NCBI GenBank assembly: GCA_009193035.1
Contig: SWDT01000079.1
Location: 62,001 to 126,000 of the forward strand
Length of the DNA: 64,000 nucleotides
Source of the DNA: Halicephalobus mephisto
Lineage: Eukaryota; Nematoda; Chromadorea; Rhabditida; Panagrolaimidae
Direction: 5' to 3'
Within the stretch, counting starts at the first letter, position 1, and each line of letters begins with the position of its first letter. A program made the position numbers and the translations under genes. Under the pieces are notes generated by a model that saw only the letters and a program-made list of their open reading frames with translations, searched no databases and was not told the origin of the DNA. Shown in pieces: positions 11,245-22,606 of this stretch.

Positions 11245-13601
11245 ATGCAAATCACAAATTTGGGAGATTTTCCAATTTTTGGATTTTATTCGATTTTTTT
11301 GATTATTTTAATGGAATTGATTTGGCTTCCTCAAATGGCTACAGTAACTTTCATGATTTATGGAGGTTTTTAGAAATTTTATTTTTAAATAATTTCGGAA
11401 AATTCAGGCTACACACCGGATATTCAAAATGCGGAAATCAGATTTTCTCAAACATTTCTCGAAACGAAATTTGTACATTTTTAAGAAATTCCGAAAATTC
11501 TGAAAATTTCGAAAATTGTGTATTTGAAGTTTCTGGAGAATTTTATTCACTTTTGTCAGAGGCAAGTTTTGAAAATTTAACCGTTACAGTATGACTTTTA
11601 AGTTTAATACAGTATTTTTTAAAATTAGATACAGTATACTTTTAAAAAATTAATATAGTACCCTTTTTAGTTTGATCCTTGTTGCTCTACAGGACTTAAA
11701 GGATTTTACATCTCTCTTCATTATGCCGGAATTCTCGTCGGGACCATTTTTTTCGGACAAACGTCGGATTTGTTCGGCAGAAAAAAAATGATGTTGATCG
11801 GAATTTTCTTCATGACGATATTCAGTGTTGCTGCCAGTTTCAGCCTAAGTTTTTGGATGTTCAATATTTTACAAATTTTTAACATGTTCTTCACCGGATC
11901 CACCAACACGTAAGATTATTTTCAAAATTAATTAAAAATAATTTCTTTTAATTTATTGAAATTTTTTAAACTTAATTAAGAAATATTTTTGTTAACTTTA
12001 TTTCGATGAAATTTTTAAAGATACTAGAAATTTTTAGAATTTAATGAATGATTTTAAAAAATTGTTTAAACATAGATTTGGTAGTTTTTGGTCTCGATTG
12101 GAAAACTCTAAAATTCTCGTCGGGATAAGTTCTTTGAAATTTTATTTAAAATTTTAATTTTTTTAAAAATGATTATTTTAGAACTTTTTAGAATAATAAA
12201 TACTAATTTTTACCATTGTTGGTTTCGATTGGAAAACTCTAAAATTCTCGTCGAGACAAGTTTTTTGAAATTTTTATTTTTTAAAAATGATTATTTTTCA
12301 GAATCGGGATGATTTACTTGATGGAGTTATTTCCGAAAAAACACCGATTCTGGGTGACTTTGGCGATTTCTTTTTCTCCGAATTACGTGATCGTCGCCGG
12401 ATTGGCTTATCTGGCCGGAAATTGGAGATTGTTGCTTCAAATAATTTCTGTCTTTAATTTTCTGTCTTTAATCTTACTGTATTTCGGATTCGAAAGTCCT
12501 CGATGGCATCTTCAGAAGGGAAATTTAAAAAAATCAAAAATTATTTTTGAAAAAATCGAAAAATTAAACGGAACATTTTCTGATTACCGTAAATCCGTTC
12601 TTGAGGAATTAATCAAGAAAGAATTTGAAATTTTGGAAGAAAAAAAATCAAAAAAATATTATTTTTTTCATTTATTTTCGACTTTAAATTTAATCAAATT
12701 CAGTTTTGTTCTGGGAATTACGGTATTTTCAGCAGCAGTGACGAACTACGCTCTGATGTACAACGTCGAAAATCTTTATGGATCGATTTTCGTCAATAAT
12801 GCAATTCTTGGATCCACCAGATTTGCCGTGAATATTATTTTTGGAATTTTGGATTTAAAGTTCAAAAATCTCGGAAGAAAATTAATTTCCAGAATTTCGA
12901 TGATTGTCGTGATTTGTGCCTTGAGTTTGGTCTTCATCACCGAAGCTTCTGGTAAGTAATTTTCAATTTAAATATTTTCAAAAATTAAAATTTTAAATAT
13001 TTTTCTAATTTTTGATTTTAAATATTTTTCTTATTTTTAAAATAATTCAATTTTTGATTTTAAATATTTTTCTTATTTTTAAAATATGTATCTTTTAAAA
13101 GAATTTAAAAATTACATAAACATAAAACTTTGTACTCTTTGGTCCTAACTGGAAAATTTCGAAAATTTATACTGAGATAATTTTTAAGATTTTTTAATTT
13201 TTGATTTTTTAGAATTTGAAATTCCGCCGATTTTTGTGAACACTTGTGTGATCATTGCCGTGGCCCTGAATGCCCAACTGTTCTGTATCGCCCTGGTGTT
13301 CACGGGGGAGCTGTTCCCGACCCCCATCCGGAATGTGGCCGACAGTTTCCAACAGGTCTTCATGAGGATCGGATCCATGATTGCTCCTCATATTTTCTGG
13401 ATGACGTCACAATTTTGGACAAGTTTGCCGTTTTTATTTTTGTCAATTTTGATGTTTATTAATTTCGTAATTTTCGATTTTTTTATTCCTGAAACGAAAG
13501 GACATCCGATGAGCGACCATATGCCAGACAAATCAGAACGGATTTTTGGAACAAAGTCAAAAATTAACGAAACTTCATTTGTAAAAAATTTAAAAAAATA
13601 A
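11245..13601 (+). CDS. SLC22-like major facilitator transporter (about 507 aa)
   Basis: A membrane transporter of the organic ion (SLC22) branch of the major facilitator superfamily; the substrate cannot be told. The model has five exons: 11245-11343, 11442-11588, 11671-11909, 12302-12951 and 13213-13601. The last three exons join cleanly (GTAAGA and GTAAGT donors, TTTCAG and TTTTTAG acceptors). The first two are less sure. Diagnostic blocks are HYAGILVGTIFFGQTSDLFGR (the loop 2-3 signature), MIYLMELFPKKHRFW with GNWRLLLQ, FESPRWHLQKGN at the start of the central loop, and GELFPTPIRN (the late SLC22 signature). The segment before the third exon carries a cysteine-containing extracellular loop, as usual in the family. 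The last exon is far richer in G and C at 13230-13390 than the rest of the gene. The introns carry a dispersed motif around TTCTCGTCG. Confidence 0.8.
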
Positions 13602-14165
13602 AGAATTTTTAAAATAAGAAATTTTTAAAAAATAAAGAATTTTAAAAATAAAAAACTAAAAAAATTTTTAAAAATTAAGAATTTAAAAAAAATTGAAATT
13701 TTTAAAATGATCCCAACACGAATTTTTAGATTTTTTAAATATCTTTAAAGTTTTGAAAAAATATTAATTTCTAAATTGCATTTTATAATAAAATTAAATT
13801 TTTCTCAAAAATGGTCCCAACGCGAATTTTTAGATTTTTAAAAATACCTTTGAAATTTTTTTATTTTATAAATGATTTTTGACAAATTCAAGAATTTTCA
13901 CTAAATTCTGAAAATTTCATAATTTTTAAATTTAATTCTGAAAAAAATTAAATTATTTTTCAAACTTCTGAAAAATTCAAAATTCAAAGATAAATATCTA
14001 AATTGGACAAATTTAATTTTACAAACATATTTATTGAGAATTTTTAATGTACGCAGTTAATTGAAAATGAAAAACTAAAAATCATAGTTCTCAAAAATGA
14101 TGACATTAAGATTTTTAAAATATAGTTAAAAATTTCGAAATTTGTAGCCAATTTTATAAAATAAT
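13602..14165. other. AT-rich low-complexity spacer
   Basis: Nothing coding. The motif CCCAACACGAATTTTTAGATT occurs twice in similar form (about 13710 and 13815), each followed by A/T runs. Confidence 0.5.
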
Positions 14166-14169
14166 CAAC

Positions 14170-14620
14170 TTCGAAGTCAAATTTGCAAGTTGCGCGCGAC
14201 ATTTAGAAAAAAGTTGACATTAAATTTTGCAGTTTGCAAGCAACATTTTGGCAATTTAGTCAACTTCGAAGTCAAATTTGCAAGTTGCATGCAATATTTA
14301 GGGAGATAAGTTGACATCGAATCTTGCAGCTTGCGCGCAATAGTTTGGCAGTTAGGTAAATTTCAAAATCAAATCTGCACTTTGCACGCAACATTTAGAA
14401 AAAAGTTGACATCGAATTTTGCAGTTTGCAAGTAACATTTTGGCAGCTCAATCAATATTAAAATTAAGTCTGCACTTTACATGCAATATTTAGAAAAAAG
14501 TTGACATCAAACTTTGCAGTTTGCAAGTAACATTTTGGCAACTCAATCAATATTAAAATTAAGTCTGCACTTTACATGGAATATTTAGGCAGATAAGTTG
14601 ACATCAAAATGAGAGTCAAA
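14170..14620. repeat. Degenerate tandem repeat rich in TTGCAAGTTGC
   Basis: Units alternate between GTCAAATTTGCAAGTTGC and TTTTGCAGTTTGCAAG, separated by CAACATTTAG or CAACATTTTGGCA; the composite period is about 120 bp with roughly four copies. The motif GCGCGCAA inside the units recurs near 46940, 47300 and 57150-57370, so it belongs to a wider family. Confidence 0.6.
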
Positions 14621-14850
14621 TTTGTAGTTTGCGCTTAGAAATAAGCGAATTCATAATGATCTTCAGCGATTTTGTGATGAAAGTTTATTTTGCAATTTTT
14701 AAATTTATTTTTATATTCAAAAATAATAGAAATTATTATGATTGTTATTGACTTCACAACAAAGATTAATTTTGTTTCTTAGGTTATTTTTCGTGTTTGA
14801 GAAAAACAACTTTTTCACAGTCCGATTATGTGACGTTTCTGTCCCAAAAA

Positions 14851-15285
14851 TTTATACTCCAATTTTAAATTTAAAACTGAAAAATTACTTCTAATACTGT
14901 AATAAAACCCATAGATTCTGAATCTAAAATCATAATTATAAATTAACCTTCAGAATCCAAGATTCTGACTTAAACGATATTTATTTCTAAAACATTTATA
15001 TCTGAAATATTTGTATTCCAATTTTAAATTTAAAACTAAAAAATTACTTCTAATACTGTAATAAAACCCATAGATTCTGAATCTAAAATCAAAAGTTAAC
15101 TTCTAGAATCCAAGATTCTGACTTAAACAATATTTATTTCTAAAACATTTATATCTGAAATATTTGTATTCCAATTTTAGAATTACAACTGAAAAAACTG
15201 CTTATAATACTGTAATAAAACTCAGATTCTGAATCTAAAATCATAATTATAAATTAACCTTCAGAATCCAAAATTCCGAAAACTA
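14851..15285. repeat. Three tandem copies of a 153-159 bp unit
   Basis: Units begin at about 14861, 15020 and 15173 with AATTTTAAATTTAAAACT (the third varies). Each carries ATACTGTAATAAAACCCATA followed by GATTCTGAATCTAAAATC. That core is the arm sequence of the palindromic element at 229-378, so the tandem array contains copies of it. Confidence 0.7.
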
Positions 15286-15793
15286 ACTCTAAATTTCAAA
15301 GATCTCTGAAATTTTATATAAAAACTTTTTAAAAAACAAAAATTTACCTAAAATAGCTTTTAAAATGCTATATAACAAATCTAAAGCTATTTAAATTTAT
15401 TTATTCTTTTTAGTTTTAAATTAAAATTGTAAAAATTGAAATATAAAAATTTGCGGCAGAAACATCTTTTCACCCACCGTTCTCAGGGACTTTTCTATGA
15501 AATTCGACTTTATTTTTTAATTAGATTACTGTCGGTACAACAGTCTACTCATATGTGAAAAAAGTAAATCTGTTTCGACCATCAGGGGAATTTCATATCC
15601 AGGGATTTTGCGTTTTAGAATAATGTTTAATTTTTGTGTCGAATTATACTTTTCTAAAATACGAAAATTTCTACGAAATTGTCTCAAAATAAATTTTAAA
15701 TTTTCCAAAAATTCTGAAATTTTTTATTTCAAATGTTAATTTCGAAATTATAAAAATTAAAAATATTTTAAAATTAACGAAGAAAAATGTTTA

Positions 15794-16221
15794 TTCAAAG
15801 TGGTGTTTCGGAATGAGTTATATGTCATTTTGAAGCTCTTTAAATGTAGATTCAGAATCTATATTGTACTTCTTCTGAGAGGTCTTCTGGAGGAAGATAA
15901 TCGACAAAAACTACGAAAATTTAACATGTTCAGTTTTTCGCGATTTTCTAAACCAACTGGATGACCACAATCAACTCGGAATTTACTTTTGATTGCAAAA
16001 AATGACCAAAATCGATATATTTAATTTAGAAAAAAATGTATTAAAAAGCAGTCCGAACACCAAGGCGGGGGTTCCTCCTTTTCGGAATTGGCAATTTTGT
16101 ACTTTTTCTTCTAATTTGCACGTTTCAGAAGACCCTTTAGCAGAAACAGATGACAGATTCTGAATGCGCATTTCAAGTACTACAAAACGATACATGACTA
16201 ATTTCAAAAAGCCACTTTGAA
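15794..16221 (+). mobile_element. MITE copy 1 with TTCAAAGTGG inverted ends
   Basis: The ends are TTCAAAGTGG and CCACTTTGAA, flanked on both sides by TA (15792-15793 and 16222-16223), as for Tc1/mariner-type non-autonomous elements. It is about 428 bp long. A near-identical copy in the opposite orientation lies at 17165-17588. The 74-codon minus-strand frame inside is shared with that copy but has no transposase signature. Confidence 0.75.
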
Positions 16222-16223
16222 TA

Positions 16224-17164
16224 AATTACTTCCCCTTGTAAAATTGTAATTTTGATTAAAAACCTACAGTATTCTAAAAAAGTAAAAATATCTTTAATTA
16301 CGAAGTAGTTTCAAAATGAATTTTTAAATTTTCTTAAAAACTTTTTAAAATTTAAATTTTTTATTTTAATTCCGAAATTATATTATTCTAAAAATTAAAA
16401 ATAAATTATTTTTTACAAAATTGTCCCGACACGAATTATCCGAATTTTTTCGAATTTTTCGAAATTTAAGTTTAAAAAATTTTTTGAATTTTTTTAAGTT
16501 TCAAAATTTTCTATCAAATTTTCGACAATTTCAGAAATTTGTATGAGATTCTGGAAAGTTTCGGAATTTTCTATTGGATTCTGGAAAGTTTTGAAAATTA
16601 CTACAGAATTCAGAAGTTTGTAAAATTTTTGGAAAATTCAAAATTTTTATTGCATTCTATAAAGTTCTAAAATTTCTAAATTCTTCTCACTAGATTTTTG
16701 AAAATTCTTGCAGTATTCTGGAAAGATTCTAGAAATTTCTATAAAGTTCTAAAATGTTCCTATTGAATTTTGAAAAATTCTTACAGTATTTTGAAAACTC
16801 CAGGATTTTTTTGAAAGTTTTAACTTTTAACTAGATTCCGGAAGATTTAAAAAAATCCAAAGTCCATATTTTTGATAAATAAAACAATAATGAGATGATT
16901 TTGTTCCTTAACTGAATGGACCTTAATTGGCATTTATTCAGAAATCGCCCTCGACAACGTTAATCATTTTCAACTTTAATTTTTTCATTTTTCTAAATTT
17001 AATCCAACTTTAAATAGAATTTTAAGTTTTATTTCAAAGTTGACTGTGGTACTGTATTTCAATTTTTTAAATTTTTTTCGTTTTTTATGATTTAATTCAA
17101 TTTTAGACAGACTTTCCCTTCGAAATTAACCGTAATACCGTATCTAACAAGGAAAGTACATTTA
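16224..17164. other. AT-rich spacer between the two inverted MITEs
   Basis: No coding region is seen. Degenerate units of the form GAAATTTCTA, ATTCTGGAAAGTT and similar fill 16440-16860. Together with the flanking MITEs this makes a large inverted structure of about 1.8 kb. Confidence 0.4.
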
Positions 17165-17588
17165 TTCAAAGTGGCTTTTTCAGATGAATTATACCGTTTT
17201 GTAGTACCTGAAATGCGCATTCAGAATCTGTCATCTGTTTCTGCTAAAGGGTCTTCTGAAACGTGCAAATTAGAAGAAAAAGTACAAAATTGCCAATTCC
17301 GAAAAGGAGGAACCCCCGCCTTGGTGTTCGGACTGCTTTTTAATACATTTTTTCTAAATTAAATATATCGATTTCGGTCATTTTTGCAACCAAAAGTAAA
17401 TTCCGAGCTGATTGCGGTCATCCAGTTGGTTTAGAAAATCGCGAAAAACTGAACATGCTAAATTTTCGTAGTTTTTGTCGATTATTTTCCTCCAAAAGAC
17501 CTCTCAGAGGAAGTACAATATAGATTCTGAATCTACATTTAAAGAGCTTCAAAATGACATATAACTCATTCCGAAACATTAGTTCGAA
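17165..17588 (-). mobile_element. MITE copy 2, inverted relative to copy 1
   Basis: This is the reverse complement of the element at 15794-16221 with a modest number of differences. The left end keeps TTCAAAGTGG after a TA (17163-17164). The right end has decayed to GTTCGAA followed by TA (17589-17590). It ends about 130 bp before the start codon of the chemoreceptor gene and could contribute to that gene's upstream region. Confidence 0.75.
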
Positions 17589-17718
17589 TAAGTGGACTTT
17601 TTTTGTAAACAGAAAAATTGTTTTTTTCAATTTTTTAATATTTCAATTTATTTTCAGAAACTTTAATTTTCACTTCCTACTGTAATACCGTATTTCAACA
17701 AGGAACTTTACTTTGAAA

Positions 17719-18756
17719 ATGGATCCATCGACGGACTCAGCGACGGATTCAGCGACGGATCCATCGACGGATTCAGCGACGGAAACGAATATTCGGTCTT
17801 TGTCTACTTTACTAAATGACTACGAATCCAGAGTCTACAGTATACTAATAACTACGATAGAAGTAGGATTGGCAATCGGAGGAATTATTGAATTTTTTGT
17901 TATAATTTTTTTAATTTATCATTATTTTAAAAAAACGTACATTTTGTCAACAGCATATTTTTCGACAAACTGCCTAGGATACATGATCGATTTTTTGGCT
18001 GTTATAAGTTATTACTGTCATTCATTTTTCGGAAATAATTTTGAATTTTTTATTTGGTTTGATGATTTTATGCAATTTTTTCAGTTTTTATTTTTGGGTC
18101 CATGGCATACTGTAATGGTATTTAATAGATTTACTGCTTTAGTATTATGGTCAAAACAGAAAAAAATTTGGACGAAAAAACCATTTGGATTTTTTATTTT
18201 TTTTATTTTAATTTATCCATTTATAATTAACGGAATTGCTTTCACAAATTCCTACTGTATATTTAACTACAATGATCCTACTTGTGTATTTGACCAAAAT
18301 CGAACAAGAATAATCACAGCTGTTTCAAATTCCATTAATTCATTGATTTGCTTAATCCTCGGATGTACTACAGCCTTAATGAGCAGAATGAAAATCGGAA
18401 ATTCTCCATTATCAAAATCCAAAGAATTAGAAAGACGATTATTACTTCAATCAATTATCACTTCTATTCTTTTCAATATTTTTAATATTTTTACAGTATG
18501 GATGGAAACTCTCCGACGTCATAAAACAAGATCTCCAGAAGACGCCTGGATATACATCATCGCCGTCTGTGGATCAAATTTAACTTTTTTAATTTTCCAC
18601 TATTCCCAAGTCATCCTGCTTATTGCCCTAAGTTCCGCAGCCAGAGATGCATTTCTTACATTCTACAAACTCCAATGGAAGCTCCCGGACCCCCCATCCA
18701 ACCCCACAGTCAACTTCCAGTCTACCAAAACCCAACTTACCCCTACAGTAACCTGA
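17719..18756 (+). CDS. Serpentine chemoreceptor, SRG-superfamily type, intronless (345 aa)
   Basis: A seven-transmembrane G-protein-coupled receptor, presumably in the plasma membrane of sensory neurons. Hydrophobic segments follow one another from about residue 45 to the C-terminal part. The family-typical NRFTALVLW follows the third membrane segment, ELERRLLLQSI precedes the sixth and SSAARDAFLTFY follows the last. The same three landmarks occur in the tandem receptors at 30.7-35.6 kb (NRCTAL, VERRLVWQ, FRKQF or FRQQF), so all three belong to one family, close to srg or srv; I cannot fix the subfamily. The start is the ATG at 17719. The N-terminus is an unusual Asp/Ser/Thr-rich repeat (DSATD, DPSTD) encoded by a 15-bp minisatellite. 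The whole frame is one exon, while the relatives in this window have three. Confidence 0.8.
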   Translation: MDPSTDSATDSATDPSTDSATETNIRSLSTLLNDYESRVYSILITTIEVGLAIGGIIEFFVIIFLIYHYFKKTYILSTAYFSTNCLGYMIDFLAVISYYCHSFFGNNFEFFIWFDDFMQFFQFLFLGPWHTVMVFNRFTALVLWSKQKKIWTKKPFGFFIFFILIYPFIINGIAFTNSYCIFNYNDPTCVFDQNRTRIITAVSNSINSLICLILGCTTALMSRMKIGNSPLSKSKELERRLLLQSIITSILFNIFNIFTVWMETLRRHKTRSPEDAWIYIIAVCGSNLTFLIFHYSQVILLIALSSAARDAFLTFYKLQWKLPDPPSNPTVNFQSTKTQLTPTVT

Positions 18757-18941
18757 TCAAAAAACGCCAAAAACCCATGACGTAATTTATTCGAATAACT
18801 TTGCTTAATTAAATTTGGCGGTAACTTTTATAAAGTTATTCCGATTCTTACCCCAATAAATCATACATAATCACAATTCACAAAATTGGATTTTGTGCAC
18901 TTATCCAAGTGAGATCCTTGGCGGATGGACTCATTACTGTT

Positions 18942-20192
18942 TCAGGCGAGACGAATCGTGACAACAGAGTTGCTCAGACCCGCAGCTTGAATCGAACGAT
19001 CTTCATCTTCGACTTGTTTTGGAGGGAAACCCGCGTAAAAAGAGAACAAATTGAAAGCAAAAGCGGGATCAGCTGCAACCACGAAGGATCGTAGATGGTT
19101 TAGGACGGTCATTTCAGGATGAAAAACTCCGGTAATCCTCTGCCCATGGGGGAAACGGAATTGGATGCGAACAGTTGGTTGTCCTTCTGTCAGTGGAATT
19201 GCTTCTTGAGCACGAATACGCATTTGATCGACGATAGAAGTGGCATTGTCAGTTAAAAGTTTGGGTCCTTCTTCGTCCCCAACAGTGACTGTTTCAGGAA
19301 CAACAGCACCTAAGCGATGACCAGTTCCGGAAAACGGTTTGAATTCGTACTTTCCTGGGTGTTTGAAAACATGGACATCGAGAGGTTTCAAGCCGTGTTT
19401 TTGCCGGAGTTCTGGCGGAGTCTCGCGTCTTTTCAACGCATCCATGAAAGCAATATTAGCAGGATCAGTGTACGACCGCAAAGAACTGTTGTCGACCGTG
19501 AATCCATCGTCATAAAGTTCAACGGTAACACGGGCCTAAAAACCGAAATTGATATATAAATTTACGGCTCTAATTACGTTACAAAACTCAAAACAGCAGT
19601 CCGTCGATGAAAATTTAGAAATTAGTCAGATTTGTAATTTATAGGAGACAAGGAGATAGGAGAGTAAGAAGGGATTTTGGGAATTTACAGATCTATTGTT
19701 ATTTAGCATTTAAAAAAGTAAATAAGTTATCACAGTGTTTGACACTTAAAAAATTAGAATTACAAGGACATTAAGTGAGATAAATCATTTGAGGGATGAC
19801 GGCTGCACGGTGATAGTATGCACACACACATGTATGAAAATTACAAAAAACCTACAGCATTATCTCCTGAATTAGAACCTCCGCCGAGTCTGGTGTTGAA
19901 TAAAGGAACAGCACCTTCGGAATCGCTGTCATCCCCTCGGCTTGGTCCCAGAACCTGCTGACCACTGAAAATTGTCAATTTTTATATGAAAAAGTTTTTA
20001 GGATCCACCTTCTTTCGCTTCCTCCGACGTAGTATTCCTGGGGACGTCTGGGGGGCAGACGGCCGTCTTCGTCGCTCTCTTCGCCTTCGGAACGATCGAG
20101 GTTAGGACGGTGATCGTCGTCATCATTGTTGAGAGTGTGAATCCTGCAACAAGAATTAAAATTATATTTAAGAAATTGAAAACTTACCTCAT
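18942..20192 (-). CDS. ubxn-2: UBXN-2/p47-like SEP and UBX domain protein (280 aa)
   Basis: A cofactor of the p97/CDC-48 ATPase, known in this family to link it to ubiquitinated substrates and membrane fusion. Exons on the minus strand are 20192-20188, 20143-20009, 19964-19856 and 19535-18942, and the phases close throughout. The first exon is only five bases: the ATG plus AG before GTAAGT. The N-terminal third is acidic and disordered (NNDDDDHRPN, EGEESDEDG) with SGQQVLGP as in p47. The SEP domain starts at ARVTVELYDDGFTVDNSSLR and the UBX domain occupies the C-terminus (TVRIQFRFPHGQRITGVF to the end). No UBA domain is encoded. It converges with the chemoreceptor, with 185 bp between the two stops, and shares a divergent upstream region with the cki gene. 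Confidence 0.87.
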
Positions 20193-20296
20193 TTTCGTTA
20201 ATAAGTAACTCGGGATTTACAAGAATAACCTGAAGTCAAAGTTTAGTAAATTAATAAAGTCGAGGAAACGGAAAAATTAGAAAATCGTCGCATCGA

Positions 20297-20488
20297 ATAT
20301 TTGTCAGCAAAAACGAAAGAAAACTTTCCACTCGGGACCAGTGATATTGAAATCTTAACTTTTTGGAAAGTCCTAAATTTCTTATTCCTATTCTTTAAAC
20401 TTATTATTTAAATTTTTGCAATTTAATTAAAATTTATAAATTCAGATATTTGTCAGCAAAAACGAAAGAAAACTTTCCACTCGGGACC
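20297..20488. repeat. Perfect 43-bp direct repeat in the ubxn-2/cki upstream region
   Basis: The sequence from ATATTTGTCAGC to CCACTCGGGACC occurs at 20297-20339 and again, without change, at 20446-20488. It lies between the divergent starts of ubxn-2 (20192) and cki (21422). Whether it has a regulatory role is unknown. Confidence 0.75.
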
Positions 20489-20764
20489 CATGATCAAAAT
20501 CAAAATTTTTTAACTCTTTGAAATTCAACAAATTCTAAATTTTCTGTTCTTAATCTTTTTGAGCTATTCCTTAAACACTTCAAAAAGTAGTAAAAGTTAA
20601 CATCTACGATAAAGGGTTTGAATGCTACGTAATCAATTGCCAAACTTATCTGTTTTGACCGAAAGACCGATGCGCGAGTGGAGTCACTCTCTCCTTTTCG
20701 AGCGATCGATTGCCTGTCCTTTTGTTTCTGTCTGTTTTTCCCCATTTTTTCCCTCCTAAGTATT

Positions 20765-21150
20765 TTGTCTAAGTTCCCGTTAAATCCTAAAATTTTTATA
20801 TATTTTGTGCCTTCAGAATCTCCGCAGTATTTCCGTGAATTATTATATTATTTATATATTCAGAATACCTGTAAAATTTTATGGAATTTTGTTCAAATTT
20901 CGGTTAAATCTTTTAATTTTTATATATTTTATGACTTCAGAATCTCCGCAGTATTTCCATGAATTATTTTATTATTTATATATTCAGAATACCTGTGAAA
21001 TTTTGTTTTTTACATGTTCTAAGAATTTTGTTCAAATTCCCGTTAAATTCTTAGATTTTTATATAGTTCATGCCTTCAGAATCTTTGTTTTATACTCATG
21101 AATCCTTTATTTTCCACGTCTTTTATCTTCAGATCTTCCGTAAAGTATTG
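20765..21150. repeat. Tandem repeat of about 124-139 bp upstream of cki
   Basis: Units contain CTTCAGAATCTCCGCAGTAT and ATTTATATATTCAGAATACC. The CTTCAG mark occurs at 20811, 20935 and 21074, and a weaker fourth at about 21128. The array ends about 270 bp before the cki start codon. Confidence 0.65.
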
Positions 21151-21421
21151 CAGAATTTTGTTTTTTATATATTCTCTTAAGAATCGTCAAATTCCCGTTC
21201 AATTTTTTAATTTTGGTGTAATTCCCATTTTCGGGATCATCATGGAACTTGTCTGAATGCTTTAATTTTCATATATTTTCCATCTCCAAAATCTTCCTGA
21301 ATTTTTTGTTTTTTCATATATATTTCCTCCGAATCTGCATGACGTTTTCGTGAATTATTCGTGAGTTGGAATTTTATTTTCAATCTTTTAGGATTGAGGA
21401 GATTCACGAAACCGGTCAAAG

Positions 21422-22416
21422 ATGCGTCGCAGAACTCTGAGAGAATCTGGAGGTCATGTACCTTGTCGACGAAGGCTCTTTGTTGATTCCGAACCATCAG
21501 ACGACATCATAGAGAGGCTTGGAGCAGAACATGAACGAAAAATGGATAGGTTGATTCAACAATGGGGATTTGATTTCCGCAATGATAGGCCAATATCTTC
21601 TGGGAACTTTGCTTACGAAACGGTTGATCCAGAAACGGTTTGTTTTTTTTTAACTTTTACATGTTATTTTTCACTTTCAGGTACCCCTTGTTTACCGGCC
21701 CAACATTATTTCACGGACCGATGTTCCCGGTTTCGGACCAGTGGAGACTAAGACTTACATTTCTGGCCGGGGTCCTATGCCTTTAAGTCCTGTGGACAAG
21801 CAGAAACCGAAAAAGTTTGAAGAATGTCCTGCTGCAACTACCTCTACTTGTCCCGAACGTATTGTTATGGAAGTTCCTGAATCACCAAGTAAACCTACCA
21901 AGTATCGTCCTTATCCAACGGTTTCTCCAATGATTCTCAGAAGCAGAGACACGATTTACAGGACCCCTGCAAATAAGACCCCGGTACACTTGTTATCCAA
22001 ACGGAGAACGACTTCTCAGTGTAGGTTTTTTTGTAAATTTAATATACTTTGGTGGAATTTCCTAAAGTTGTTATGGAAGGTTTTAGAACTTAGTGGGAAA
22101 TTTCGAAATAGTTGCTGGAAATTTTTAGTTTTATAGAAGATTGTAGAGTTTCAAAAGGTATTGATGGTTTTCAAGCTTTCCTAGGAATTTTGAGACGTTT
22201 CAAAATTGAACAGAAATTAAGAGTCAACATTTTAAGAATTTTAAGTTTAAAAATTTACGTTAAAATTACTTTATACCGATGTTTATGGTTTTTACAGTGG
22301 AGTTTTCAGCAAGTCCACCTCAATGCAAATCAAAGCGGAATCTGTCGTTCAGACTTCAGGAAGAAGCTGATTCAGTCGGGAGTATTGTTTTGGAAGAATC
22401 AATGAATGCTCGATGA
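21422..22416 (+). CDS. cki-1: p21/p27-type cyclin-dependent kinase inhibitor (224 aa)
   Basis: A nuclear inhibitor of cyclin-CDK complexes that causes cell-cycle arrest. Exons are 21422-21637, 21681-22020 and 22298-22416; donors are GTTTGT and GTAGGT, acceptors TTTCAG and TTTACAG, and the frame closes at TGA 22414. The CDI domain lies at about residues 10-80: CRRRLF is the cyclin-docking part, QQWGFDFRNDRPI is the hallmark W-x-FDF block, and FAYETVDPETVPLVYRP follows as in C. elegans CKI proteins (VPEFYR there). The C-terminal part has several S/TP sites (PLSPVDK, TVSPM, NKTPV) and a basic SKRR, as expected for a CDK-regulated nuclear protein. A TTTTAG at 21395 marks a 5'-UTR or trans-splice acceptor. 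Assignment to cki-1 rather than cki-2 is a guess. Confidence 0.83.
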
Positions 22417-22606
22417 ACTTGTATTTAAATAACCTGGTGAGGATCTCATTTGCAGAATGAATTAATGTGAAATAGGAACCAAAGAGTTAACTTTTCGAGA
22501 AATTCGTGTTTTTGTTTGATTTTAGTACGAAATTATCCATAGATAAAGAGAGCTGTTAATTTTTAGAGTCGAATGATTTTATCAGTAGCTTGTTTGATTG
22601 ATCGAA

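Noticed and set aside
15983..17362. Frames of 74 and 63 codons sharing MRIQNLSSVSAKGSSETC
   Set aside because: They lie inside the two inverted MITE copies and are similar only because the copies are; no transposase motif.
22417..22606. Possible operon of cki and the amino-acid transporter
   Set aside because: The 190-bp gap fits nematode operons, but no SL2-type signal can be shown from sequence alone, so I do not call it.
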